A DNA stretch of 64,000 bases from Rosellinia necatrix (lineage: Eukaryota; Ascomycota; Sordariomycetes; Xylariales; Xylariaceae): the NCBI GenBank assembly GCA_021209875.1, contig JAGYVD010000004.1, forward strand, positions 1,798,001 to 1,862,000. Direction: 5' to 3'. The position numbers and the translations under genes were made by a program. Each line of letters opens with the position of its first letter. The stretch's first letter is position 1. The notes under the pieces were generated by a model, which saw only the letters and a program-made list of their open reading frames with translations, was not told the DNA's origin and searched no databases. Shown here piece by piece: positions 33,329 to 45,107 of this stretch.

Positions 33329-35116
33329 TCAGATCACCAGACGCGGCGGCGGCTGTCTGCGTTTTGCCCAGTAACTCTCCTTGAAGCCAGAATCATTGGT
33401 ACCCAGGGGGTTGATGACCCCTAAGCCGATAGGGATCTCCGTTTGCTGGTGATCATTTGCGTATGAGCTCGGCTGCGAAGGCTTATCCACTGGAGAGGGG
33501 CCCTGGACCGCGATTAATGGCGGGGTGTATTTTTTGGGTATACGAATACGAGGGACTGAAGGAAATGCAAGGGCCGGGACCTTGGATGCCCGAGCAGGAG
33601 GAGGAGGCGGAGGCGGCGGTGGTAGCGGGTTGAGTGTACCAGCGGCAGCCTGCACAGTCGTGTTCAATAATGGCCGCCGATCAGGAGAAGGCCCACGGCC
33701 ATCCATTGAGGAGTCCCGGCTGTGAGGAGGATACCAGTTCGGCGATGGTCCACGGGATCGAGATGGATCACCCATGACTGCCGGCGGAGGCGGTCCTGGT
33801 GGCGGCGGCGGTAATAGGCTAAGCGAGGCCGCATCTCCCGCCGCACTTAGATAGACTTGAAGTGCGTAAGAATCCGGTACGTTTGTCTTGACTGGCCTAG
33901 GTGGTTGCTGAGATTCTCGTGATGCTTGACGACTATGAGTCCGTGGTAGGTAGGCTGGGTGTGTGGGCAGGACACTGTGGAGACCAGCCGTCGGATTATT
34001 CGGGTCAGCAGCAAAATGTGTCCGGCTTGACTGAATCTCCTTTTCCAGCATAGCATAATACTCTGCATTGTTGGTATAGTTCGTTTGGGCGCGAAGTTCG
34101 TAGTGGCCCATTTGGGATGGTGCCCTCTTCTCAGCGGTCATGAAGCCGCCACCATAAGGGGGTGGGACGGATCTATTCCCAGCCCGTGGGTCGTTTTCAG
34201 GGCTCGATATCCGCCCAAAGGCCCGTTTCTGACGGCGGTGGTAAACCCAAAACAGTGCCAATCCGCCAAGTAATAGCAATCCACCTCCGAGCGAGATGCC
34301 GACGATAGCTCCAGTAGAAGTGATTCCAAATCCACCATCCTTGTTTTTCGATGATGTTGCCGTGGAAGGAGGACTCGTGATGTTGACTAGTGAACGTGCA
34401 AAAAGAGAACCGCTGAGTCCAATCAGGTCACCGGGCGCCGGCTTTTGTTCGCAGCCTGCCTTCAGTGCAGTCATAACTATAAAGGGTCAGTGGTGTCAGC
34501 TCAGCAAATGGAGATTGCATCCATACAATTTGACATATACATCTGATCGGGGCTTGATGCGAAACATTTGATGCAGTCGTCAATATGGTGCGCAGTCGTA
34601 AAATCACCATCTGCTGTGCAATATTCGAGTTGGTCCCTTGCGGAATCCAAATTACCGGCTTCGAGTGCCTTTTTCAGGGGCTGGCACGCAAAGTTGATAC
34701 CACAGGGGGATGACACTGCCTTCGAGGCATCAGGGAACCCAAACAGGCAGACATCTACCGAGTAACGGATATTATCTACCATGATGGTCAGTAAGACTAC
34801 AACAGGTGATTATGTGGGTACAGTCTGCCCTACAGAGGAACCATGAAGCGTCACTCTCGGCATCGCTTGTTGCATTGCTCTTCTGAAGGCAATCAAGGCA
34901 ATTCTTGAACTTGATGCCTGTGGGTGAGTTATCATAGCTGTTATCGGTGCATGTGATATCGCGAGGCGTGGTGTTCGAGGAGCTGGAGCTCAGTGGATCA
35001 CTCTCCGGGTTGTCCAGACAGAGGGCGGCGCATGTTGACCCAGGCGTGACTTGCAGTGCGCCCGCATATGGCAGCAGGGAGATGGACGATAGCAGCAAGA
35101 TCACGAACGGCGTCAT
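33329..35116 (-). CDS. Cys-rich single-pass membrane protein, family member A
   Basis: Three exons on the minus strand, 34834-35116, 34527-34775 and 33329-34476, joined in phases 1 and 1, giving 559 residues. Signal peptide (residues 1-20), then a Cys-rich ectodomain starting ALQVTPGSTCAALC, with DITC, NCLDCLQ, YNIRYSVDVCLFGFP, SSPC, FAC, DCIKC and LKAGCEQKP. An N-glycosylated Ser/Thr stalk follows, one membrane helix (IVGISLGGGLLLLGGLALFWVY), a basic stop-transfer (HRRQKR) and a long proline-rich cytoplasmic tail with poly-Pro runs. It is a paralogue of 47766-49143 and 54725-56383; intron positions and phases match exactly. I recall this family as annotated "LPXTG-domain-containing protein" in Sordariomycetes; function unknown, perhaps surface sensing. 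Confidence 0.85.
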
Positions 35117-38100
35117 ACTGGGAGAGAGCTATCAGGGGGGTTGGAGTGAGATCAAGAAGGAAAAGGTGTAATGGCTACCTCCCCAGCATGGCAGACGGCA
35201 GATACCGGTTAATGAAAGGCAGATAACCTCGTTCCCGTGAATGTGAGGATTTCGCTCTTCAGACGACTACAGACATATCATCAACGGGAGTGGGAAGAGA
35301 TCAACGGGGTGTGTGAGGGCTTGAGGCGTCTATATTTCAACGCCGCACCATGAATCGCCGTCAAGGCACCACCCCCCCCTACCGGGAGTCACCAGCAGTG
35401 GCAGGAGAGACACTTGCCTAATCTGCAAAAAATATAACTACAGGGTCTATGAAGAGCCCCATGACGGGATGGGGATCTTGAAGTTCGGCGTCTGTGGATA
35501 TTACAGTAGCGCAGTTCTGCTGATGGCCCCAGCATTCATCGAGGGTATGTGTAGGGTGTATAAGTGGTATAGAGTGCGTGCGCGTGTGTCCGGGCAGCCA
35601 ATCGGGAGGCGTTCAGACCAAAAGTCGCGTCCACACGACAATAGAGCGCTGTCCTTTGACGCCCGAGAGGCAGATCATCGAGGGCATCGACATGGCGTTT
35701 GGTTGGTGGGTTTGGTAGCATTGAGCGCTTGGCTTGCATCGATGATGGGGCTGGAAGAATTTCCCGAGCTAGGGGTCGAAACTTTCTTTCCCGAATTGCT
35801 CCATGATCTCCATGAAAACTAACCTATAATGGCTAGCCTACTAAAGAGGGCGTTGGTTGCCTGGCCTCTAGTAGTTTAGACTCGAAAGATATGTAGCCTA
35901 GACAGCAGGTACATAGACGCCGGCCACTCTACGCGACCGTTTCCCCACAAAAGGCCAACTCTTTCAGACCAATAATGTGCATTTTCATGAACCATCATCA
36001 ACTTTATCTACGTCATGTGTCTCTTGTTTCAACTTTCAGCACTTTGTGCTTTCAATCACCATTTTTGGGCAAATCTGAGAGAGTTACCATGTTGCGAGAT
36101 TGAAGCTATCCTCCGCGCGGGCGCCTATTTAGTGATGTAGGCAGCTACCTAACCTTACCCCCTGGAAGGTATTCAACACCGGGATATTTTGCCCAAGACA
36201 CGACACATAGTTACTTGATATCGAACGGGGGTCATGGTCTACGCCTAGTTTGAATAAACGCAGACCGCCCAAGCGTTGTATGTTATTCTCTTGTTCGGAC
36301 GCGCGGGAATTAATTGGCGAGACTTGTTGCCGCGCTGGCGGCAATTGATTGGATGAACAGGGAAACAACAAGCGACCGACCCATCAAAAGCGAGGTGATA
36401 GTGTGATTCAAGGCCTACCGTGCATATTCGAAGCAAGAATGGCCTGTTTACCCACTCCGGTTCCGCTCGGTTGCATCAACAGCGCAAGTGTTGGATGGAC
36501 CGGCTGCAAGATTGCATATGTAGGACCGTTTAGACAGATTCTCTGCCTGGCACTAGGCCAGCTTGGCTATGGCGTTATGTATTTAGTATGTAGTGTATGT
36601 CGGTGGGCACCGCGACAGCGATGCAAACAAGCTCCCTGCTACCCCGAGCTAGGCATGTATTCAGGCACTCTAAGGAATTTCGGTGCGCAACGACATAATG
36701 CACGAACACAAGCCCCGCCAACGGGATTTGGAGTTTTTCCATTCTCGAAACCTTGTATGTATTTATCTCCCCGCCACATTCCCCACTATACTAGTTCACT
36801 CCCGCGATGCTCAACCTTTTTCTGGTAGTTACCATACGCATACGGGGTGATAAGCTTTGATGCCTCAGCTCATTCTTCCTGGTTTGTAGGTGTCCATGGA
36901 TGGACATGTGGCCTCACGGATTTTGCCATTCGTCCATATTCAATGAATCTGGAAACCCACCGTCTCCGCCGTTCTCTACGCGACCTCGCATGTTATGCCA
37001 ACGACTGCAGGCTGACGGTTATCCTGTTCAAGGCGGGGTAGCTGAAACCAATGCCGCTAGATTTACAAGACACTACTCCGACGTCTCACTGAAGGCCGTC
37101 AATATATTACCAATCCCCCGCCCGAGAGGGGGGACATAACAGTAGCCAAGCCTTACTGGTAAACACGGAATTCGAGCATCGAGTTTTGATTCGACTAGCA
37201 GTGATAGTTATTCCGTCTAGACTCTGTTCCATGCTATCCTTTCCGTATTAGACTGCGAAAGAACTTCGAGGACGATCCGGATGAGCAGGTGGCGAGATGC
37301 GTTTTGGTTTACTCGTGGTCCGGAGTCCCAACCGTTACCCGTTACACTGGATGCACCTGCAAGGAGAAAGGGGGTTACCATGAATGTTGATAGGACGATA
37401 ATGAACAGGGTTACGCCTCGGTCTCTACGGAACTCCCAAATGTTGTCATACGATTTACCTACGACTCTAGGGTTCTGTGTCTTGACCTATCCGGAGAGCA
37501 CGTGTGGTCGAGACTCGTCACAGAAAGCTCCGCTGGCCGGCTGGATCCGAGCTGCTTTATCCCATATTCTAGCTGCATCTAGTGTGCATCTAGCGTGCAT
37601 CTTTGTGGAGTTTTTCTCTTTGCCACATTAGCATAGTCGTGTGTTGGGCGGGTGTTTAGTCTATTGCGAAGTGGTTCTTTCTCGGGTATAGTAGTCAACT
37701 AGAATCCAGCTAGCTCTCCCCCCGTAAAATGTCGATAAGCCAGCCTTTTAGAACAATGCAATGCATGATAATAGAGAGAAAATCTTCAATTTTGCCGATC
37801 CGACGGACACAGACTTCCCAATTGGGCTCCATTTGCAGAGCGAGTACGGTCTCCCGGGACAGTCCCGGTTTCTCTATCAGCTTCTCCTCACTTCCTATGG
37901 GAACATTGATGTTTTAGCCCCCTTATGAGGCCGGATCAACATGTTGTTTTGTCTCTCGCATTTTTTTTTTTTTTTGAATGTACCCCAAACTACTCATGCT
38001 ATTTCATGAAGCTAGAAGTGCTGTAGTCAAGGTGTTAGGTCGTAATAGTCCGGAGATATGAATATATATGGCTATTCAATGCTAGGTGAGGCTAGGATAA

Positions 38101-39243
38101 AGATTTGGTGCCCTTAGGCACTTATTGGCCGGCGACTACTTGAAATCTCCTTCCACCAGATGTCGCGGGATTACACCAGGTGTATGTAATGTTGACTTAG
38201 GGACTAGATGGCAGACAACCTAGTGGAGTTTTGGGCAGTATAGGACACTGGCAACTGTCAGCTGGAAGCCGACCTCCGGACCTTGTACGCTAGCTTCATA
38301 ACAGCGATTGGATTCCCTCCGAAGTGAATGAAGCTATTTTAAATCCCAGTATGATATCCTTCAAGGCCTCATCTCTCGGCCTAAATTTCGGCCTAAATTG
38401 TCCATATTTAGATTCCTACAGCGGATTGAGGTTCAAGTATAGTGCTTCAATCGTTTCTGCGCCATAGAGCTGCTTAGCAGAGATTGAATGAGGAATCGAT
38501 CCCGCGCGCCTTTTCTTATCTGCCCTCGTCGTGGGTGTCGTCGTTACTTGGGCCGTAGAGATCAAAATTGCTGATATTCTGCCAGCATGGGAAGTATAGT
38601 AGCCGAGTCTTCATGAAATCGAGGAACTCACTTATCTACCTTGGCCCCTTTCCTATAGGTGGATACCAGGATTGAGCCTGGAAGAAACTATACATATTCT
38701 ACATTCGGCCGGCATGTACAACACCTCGTAACCGTTGACGACAGAAGCCTTGCCTCATCACTTATATAGCTAGAGCCACAGTTTTAAGACGATTTGCGTC
38801 AAGTAGGTCAATGTGGCGTGTCAATGTGGCGTGCCACTGTGGGCGTGAGAGTGGCCCTCGCAACTCCTATAATGTCCATTGGCGTAGCAATAGTGTGTCT
38901 TGCCCCTCAGCAATGCATAAATACCTTCCTATAAGCGCAATAGTTATTTTGGTAGCTGCAGTATTGAAGGTGTGGTATCAAAATCCAAGCACCCTAACTA
39001 ACAGCTTAAATCATCTAGGCACTCTTGGAAGTAGCTGTAGCACTAGCAATTGTATAACACAATTTTGATGGTTAATATACGAGACTTGCATTATTAACAA
39101 TTCGACGCCCTTCATACATGGAGATAGAAGCCAGGTGATGTGGCCACAGCTCTGGTTGGCACAATATTCATTGGTTTGACCGGGAAATCCGGAAGCTTTC
39201 AGAAGACTTATACGTCCAGCACGTCTCCGTCAGTATCTTGTAG
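35117..39243. other. Long gene-free stretch (4.1 kb)
   Basis: No supported gene. Open frames up to 159 codons (36349-36828) lack any family, signal or membrane features. The minus strand at about 37730-37915 reads a protein-like open frame of about 65 residues (…EKLIEKPGLSRETV…), possibly a decayed exon. A T14 run sits at 37962-37975. Confidence 0.5.
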
Positions 39244-40777
39244 TTACTTCGCACTCCTCGCTATCGCCACCCTCTCCTCGCTCGTCGTCCATCCTTGCGG
39301 TAGATCTACGCCATCATCTCTCTCTTTCCCTAGTATCATCCGCGCGATCGTGATGCCACAGCCTGGTGCCACGGGCATTCCATGCCCCGTGTATCCTGCG
39401 CTGATCCATAACCCATCCGCGTCGGTGTCTGAGCCAAGAGAGGCATCCAACAAGCTGTCAGGCACCCGCCCGACCCATGGGCTGCCATCGCGCGAATAGC
39501 CCATTACCCCCGTCCACTCGTATGCCGCGACCAGAGCCTCTGGCTCCGGCTTGTCCCCAGGAATAAGTTTAATAGCAGGGTTGAGGCCTTTACGTAGCCC
39601 CTGACCGATGATAGGGTCAACGACATCGTCTCGCGAGATGCCAAGCCCGCGATTCGGCACCACGTTATTCTGGCCGCCGAAGATAAGATATTTATCTGTC
39701 GAAGCTTCTTGGGAACCATCTAATCCGCGGTGGATTAGGTACTGGTGTTCTGCATCCTCGAGCCAAACATAGCTGTGTGGGAGCTGCGTGCCCCCGGGCG
39801 GGAGCTCTAGCGCACACACCTGCGCTCTCAGTGGAGTAATAAGTCCGGTCAACCGAGGCAGTAGATAGGAAGTATACGCGTTACTTGCAAGGAGCACGTC
39901 GCGTGCGACGACCTTACCTCTCTGCGTATGGACGGCCCACAAGGACCCGTTTCGCTCGAGCCGTTCCACCAGCGTATTCGTTTGTAGGTTGAAGGCGACG
40001 GCATCATATTCGGTAAGGAGGCACTCCAGCAGCCATGCGACAAGTTTGTAGGGCCAGCAGGCAGCCGCGTTAGGCTGGTACACTGCGGCTATAGCCTCGG
40101 GCACATTCCGAGCTGCAAGCTCACCCTTATCTAGGATCAACGTTGCATGGTCTGTCAGGTCTGAGCACTGTTGCAAACGCTCAAACTTCTCCCGCGCGGC
40201 GGCCAGAACTTCATCTGAATATATGCTGTGTATCCCGCCGACTACCTTCCAGTCACAGGGAATACCATGCTCTGCCACAAGCTTGGCGATGAGCCTGAAC
40301 GTGGCGAGCTCAAACCGGGCAACGTCGGGTTTATTATTCCAGACACCAGGCTGACAATGACCTCCGTTCTATATTTATCGGTTAGTTTCGAGAACTCACA
40401 AACACTCCATGCATGCGAGAAACATATCGATAGCAGAAAAGAAAGGGGGCCATAGTGGCAAGCTATTAGGTTGGACTAACACGTCCTGTTGCCCCCCAGC
40501 AGGCTTCCCGAGCCTCCACCATTACTGTGCGCCTCCCGGCTGCCACCAGCTCTTTGGCGGCGAAGGTGCCCGTTATACCACTTCCGATAACGACGACATC
40601 GGCAGTGGATGGAAGATCCTCCGTTGTGCGATGGCCCAACAATTTCTCGGACGGGTCGCCGTGCCAGAAGGAGAGGGTGCCATTAGGGCAAGGCGGCTCC
40701 GACCGGATGTCCCAATTTGAAGCAGCCGTCATTTTAACATTTGGGGATAGCGTTGGGTCCGGGTTCGGCAGCAACAA
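39244..40777 (-). CDS. FAD-dependent oxidoreductase (DAO family)
   Basis: Two exons on the minus strand, 40481-40777 and 39244-40368, joined in phase 0 (GTTAGT...AATATAG). The model gives 473 residues from the first ATG, or 458 from the preferred MTAASNWDI. The dinucleotide-binding fold is clear: DVVVIGSGITGTFAAKELVAAG with GxGxxG, then an acidic residue ending strand 2 (MVEAREACWGATGRNGGHC). The second half has DVLLASNAY, LTPLRAQV-like ITPLRAQVCALE, GYSRDGSPWVG and the FAD-contacting SAGYTGHGMPVAPGCG. This is the amino-acid oxidase/GlpO-like family (DAO, with fungal homologues often called FAD-dependent oxidoreductase or gamma-glutamylputrescine oxidase-like). The substrate is not predictable. 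The catalytic core looks intact. Confidence 0.88.
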
Positions 40778-41460
40778 ATTTCCTCTGGGGCTATGGATAA
40801 AGAACGAAGCCTAATGCCCTAGTGAATATAGATACCGACTTCCTCTATAACTAAAGTCGTCCCTCGTGCCTGACTATGCCGGACCCCGCACAAGAAACCA
40901 TTGGCCCGGTGGATTCCGTCCGAGGAGGGGTACAAGAAGCTACTCGGTGAATATTCGCCTAATAGAGAGAGCGTGATGACAGGGGATGGGTCACAGGCTT
41001 CTAAAGGCCTGTGTGACAATGCCACAGCTCAAGAGTGAGTCTCCGTAAGCGTAACAGGCAATGTGAATGTGGAGTTGATGCAAGTCCTCCAGTTGTTTCG
41101 TGGAGAGGTTTAAAGCTATCCAGAGCAGAGCACTAGCGAATATCACGATCTAAGACTCGAAGCGGCACCTCACGAAAACCCTACAGAAAGCTATCACGGA
41201 GGCCGGGTAGATTTTGTTGACGATTTTATCACATTGGGCGGGGTTGTTGCGTACGTCGTTTCCCCTAGGTACCAAGACCGGAGTGTTTGCTTGGGCCAAG
41301 TTGAATGCACCTCAGTCAACAATTTGCACACATCATTGCTATGATCCTAAATTTACATCGCACAACACCTAAGTAATAGGCAAGTAGAGGACTTAGTAGA
41401 AAGTCGTTGTGCTAGTATTGGTTTAGGCGTTGTGATTGCGGGAATGGGCATATGAGTGGG

Positions 41461-41632
41461 AAAAAAAGGGGCGCGGGTTGGGCTCGAACTGGGGTCATAA
41501 AAGTTTATAAAAAAGAATCCGCGGCGTAAGCTATACTCACTCTCCGGGACCGGAAAACCCTCGAATGCCTATGGCCCTGCCTCTGACACAAGGGTTTGTC
41601 CTGCCGACTACTTTACCACTGAGCCACGGGCC
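41461..41632 (-). ncRNA. Candidate Pol III unit (box A, box B, T7 terminator), tRNA-like
   Basis: On the minus strand a perfect box A (TGGCTCAGTGG, complement of 41616-41626) lies 7 nt inside GGCCCGT. A near-perfect box B (AGTTCGAGCCC, complement of 41480-41490) follows about 125 bp downstream, and seven T (complement of 41461-41467) end the unit. The spacing is too long for an ordinary tRNA. The 5' GGCCC can pair with GGGCC about 60 nt later, so a shrunken tRNA-like fold is possible. It could be a tRNA-derived SINE, a tRNA relic or a small ncRNA gene. Confidence 0.35.
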
Positions 41633-43480
41633 TCTAGTGGGAACGTCTGTTGGAATCCTGCAGCCTTGACCCTAACTATATGGAAGCCTCTCTATGCGCC
41701 TCAAGTAAGTACTTAGGTACCTACCTACCTGCCTACCTAAGAGGTATCTTAACAGTCGCTGTTACGGCCAATCTGCGACCGGTTGTAAGAGATACACCTC
41801 TCCATTATAAAACCGGCTCTAAGGAGCTGAATTTCCCCTAACCCAACGGGATTCGAGGACCTGTATAGGAGTTCCAATATTGCGATTATTGCAACGAGAA
41901 TTCTTTAATCTCCATCATTGCGAGCGCCTTGCTTAAGCATATAGGCCTGCCATACCCGAGCGGAATAAGCTGCGCGGCGCCTCTCAAACAATGCCTCGTC
42001 GTTCTCGAGACAATCGCCCCAGGGCGATTACCTTAGGATCCAGGAGCATGCGTGCCTACCATTATGCGTTCGTCATCAACATCGGGGGCTAGAATCAAGA
42101 GAGGCAACAGCTTCGGGATGTTAGCTAGGATACGGAATTAGACTTTGGAGAGCAAATGTGTGAACCAATAACCGCTTTCCGAACTTTTGTACAATGTTTC
42201 CTCTTCCCCTTTACGACGGATCCTAATAATAACATCTCCTACCTACTCGCTGCAAGTCTTTATTCACGGAGCACTTACCCAGTATATGCTTTCAAGAACA
42301 GACCGAAAACAACGAATGGGAACGAATGGATCTCATCTGCTCGCAAGCAATCACAAGGCACCCCTTCGCTATCTATTATCGAACCGGTTGACGCGGCCAC
42401 AGAGGCAAGCTATCGTATGGAAGCCAATTGGGGGCGCTAGTTTTCCTAATACTGTAGTTTGGGTGTCGCATCCCGTTGTGACCGATCGAGTAACGGTACA
42501 GATAGGGTCCTGTTTTAATACTCTTGTGATCATCGGGGTAGCCCATGCGACACGCTGAGAAATGAATATCTAAGCCGTCAGTTGAGGCAGAGAACTCAAC
42601 ATAGTCTCCACAAGGCACCGGGCTAGGAGCAAAACTCCTGTCTTACATGATACTTTGGGGGATTCTAGTTCTGGATGCCATGTTGCTTAACAACAACGGC
42701 AATGTGGATCGCAGGGGGCTTTCGGGGAACCCGAGCGGCGAATAACGACACATGCATCTGCTCAGCAGCTGATGTTCGTAGTAGAGAGACGAATTGGGGA
42801 GGCGTGCATGGTCCCTCGAGATCGAAACCGCCGCCACCGGACTAGAAGACAACGCCTTCTAGTTAGGGGGAGGCTCAATTAAGGCTATTAAGCCGGACCA
42901 TGTGACCCGCAAGGCCGCAAGGCCGGGGTTCGAGTCCAGCGTGCTTAAGCTCTTCCGCTTGCCGAAGCTACAGGATACAATTCAATTAGCGGGCCACAGG
43001 GCACAGGAGTTAACTTGCGGCCAGCTGCCCTCAAATAGTAGCTCTTTTGATGCCATGGCGTGGATGGTAGTCACTTGGGGTTTGGCTATCTTGAGGTGGC
43101 GCGGGACTCTTGTTGGTGTAGGAGCTACTCAAGGTGGGTAGGTGGTGATAGATGTGGTTATCTAATTACGAGGAGGATAATGCCCACCGAATAGGTACCT
43201 AGTTATGGGCTAAGGCAGCTTATGTAAATAACTATCAAATGTAGGTGTACACTAGAAGCTGTAGGAACCACGAAAATGATTGGGTTCTACTAGGGTCAGG
43301 GCTCCACCACCCAACTTCCCCTTCTACAACCCCAACATTCAGGCACATTGGGCTCGGGATCGCCTTGAATTCGTCCTACCCGTCACCCAATGGCAATGGG
43401 CCACTGGTGAAGGAACAGTTGATATTGGTTTTATCAGATAGCAGATAGCATTTATAGCGTTAGGGCGCTTTTCCAGCTAC

Positions 43481-43492
43481 CTACCTAGGTAG
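43481..43492. repeat. Short ACCT/AGGT palindrome
   Basis: CTACCTAGGTAG, intergenic. Confidence 0.75.
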
Positions 43493-44041
43493 CTTTTCAG
43501 GCCCCACTACGTACCGTATTTACACTACTATTTACGCGGTGTGCCCTGTTGGTGATGTAGATGGCTACCGGGTAACAACCCACAATCGAGCCACGCTTTC
43601 TGCATAGAGGTACCTTAAGGCAAGTAGTCTACCCCGCCTCCTTCCCATTATCTGACGGTTCGATTGGGTAGGTATATCCTACCTATTTACTCACCTAGGT
43701 ATGATGAAATCGTTCGGTTTGTTGGCCAAGACGGTTTCCGATAAATTTCAATCAGCAAATATTATCTCTAATCAGATTAGATTTTACTACATCTAGATTA
43801 ACTTCATGCAGGGAGCGAATGACGAATAGTGTGTGCATGATACCCCCTATCTTCGAGCACTGACGATAGCCTGCCTCTTATCTACCCCATCCCTCGGACA
43901 GCACAGGTAATAGGTACGGCCTAGGCACTCATAGCTCGTGACGTGTCGACCCTTCCTCGGCCCCTTCACGCGACCTTCCCCCAGCAATCCGTTCGAGGTA
44001 TCTTTGTTAAGTCGGCTGAGGATCTAGGGCCGTTAGACGGG

Positions 44042-45107
44042 ATGAGGATAGGCTGTCTGCAGTTTGCCCCTCAAGTGGGTGATGTCGAAAATAATGTTAG
44101 CCGGGCTGATGGCATACTGAGAGAAGCAGAACCCGAAAATCTTGATCTCCTTATTTTACCCGAGCTTGCATTCACGGGTATGATATCCCCTCCCTACCCC
44201 GGGCCACAACCATCCGACTAATTGCACCTTGCGCTGCTAACTTATCCAGGGTATAATTTCAAGTCGCTCCAGGATATCACTCCGTTCCTAGAACCTCAAA
44301 ATTCCGGACTCAGCGCGCTTTGGGCTCGACGCGTCGCACTTGAGAATGACTGTGTAGTTACAGTTGGTTACCCGGAGAAAGTGGAAAAGGAGCCAAAGTC
44401 ATCGATCGACCCGGAGTATTATAACTCCGTTATTGCCCTAGACGACCATGGTGAGATGATTGCACACTATAGGAAGACTTTCCTGTATTATACAGACGAG
44501 ACCTGGGCTCTGGAAGGGCGAGAGGGCTTCTATGATGGCTTCATACCAGGCCTTGGCACCACGTCAATGGGCATCTGTAGGTCTTACTCGTGAAGCCTTC
44601 CTTGTTGTGCTAGCCTCATTTTTTTTAACCAGAACTTGTGCAGGCATGGATCTCAAGTCAGTCTTAGCCCCAACTACGCGAGACTAAATATTAATTGTTA
44701 ATAGCCCTTATAAATTTGCGGCACCGTGGAGCGCATTTGAATTCGCCTCTCATTGTCTGAGGGTAGAGGCAAAGCTTGTTATCGTGACATTGGCCTGGAA
44801 CACTCGTGAGGATGCGTCTTCGTTCAGTCTTTTACCGAACGAACCGGATATGCATACCTTGGCGTACTGGGTCGCTCGACTGGAACCACTCACACGCTCT
44901 GAACCGCAGGAAGAGGTCATTATTGCCTTCTGTAATCGCTGCGGTGTGGAGGATGACGCCGTTTACGCCGGAACAAGCGCGGTGATTGGGGTAAAAGGGA
45001 CCGATATCAATGTGTACGGAATCCTTGGCCGCGGAGAAGAAGCTCTTCTCATCGTGGATACCGAAAAACCCCCGTTCGCAAAACTAGTGTATCGTTCCGA
45101 TAACTAA
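44042..45107 (+). CDS. NTA1: Protein N-terminal amidase (NTA1-like, nitrilase superfamily)
   Basis: Deamidates N-terminal Asn/Gln of proteins, feeding the Arg/N-degron pathway. Four exons, 44042-44177, 44250-44576, 44644-44656 and 44705-45107, join in phase and give 292 residues. The nitrilase triad is visible: Glu in LLILPELAFTG, Lys in HYRKTFLYYTDE, and Cys in GICMDLNPY. The Cys codon is split by an intron (T|GC), and exon 3 is only 13 nt. The preferred start is MRIGCLQFAPQVG; an in-frame ATG at 43943 would add 33 residues. The C-terminus ends at TAA 45105-45107, but the same frame stays open for about 130 further codons (see findings). All three catalytic residues are present, so the core should be active if the exons are spliced as modelled. 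Confidence 0.85.

Larger units (their letters stand above)
40778..43942. other. Long gene-free stretch with Pol III-like signals
   Basis: No protein gene is supported. It contains a tRNA-like or Pol III-like unit on the minus strand (41461-41632), an isolated perfect B-box sequence (42927-42937), and an ACCTAGGT palindrome (43481-43492). Confidence 0.5.

Noticed and set aside
36349..36828. 159-codon open frame
   Set aside because: Random-looking composition, no motif, no signal peptide, no codon bias; it lies in a long gene-free region.
37281..37631. 116-codon open frame
   Set aside because: No family, and the surrounding DNA shows no other coding signal.
42927..42937. Perfect B-box sequence GGTTCGAGTCC, possible tRNA
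   Set aside because: The T-stem does not pair beyond two bases and no matching acceptor or anticodon arm can be drawn upstream.
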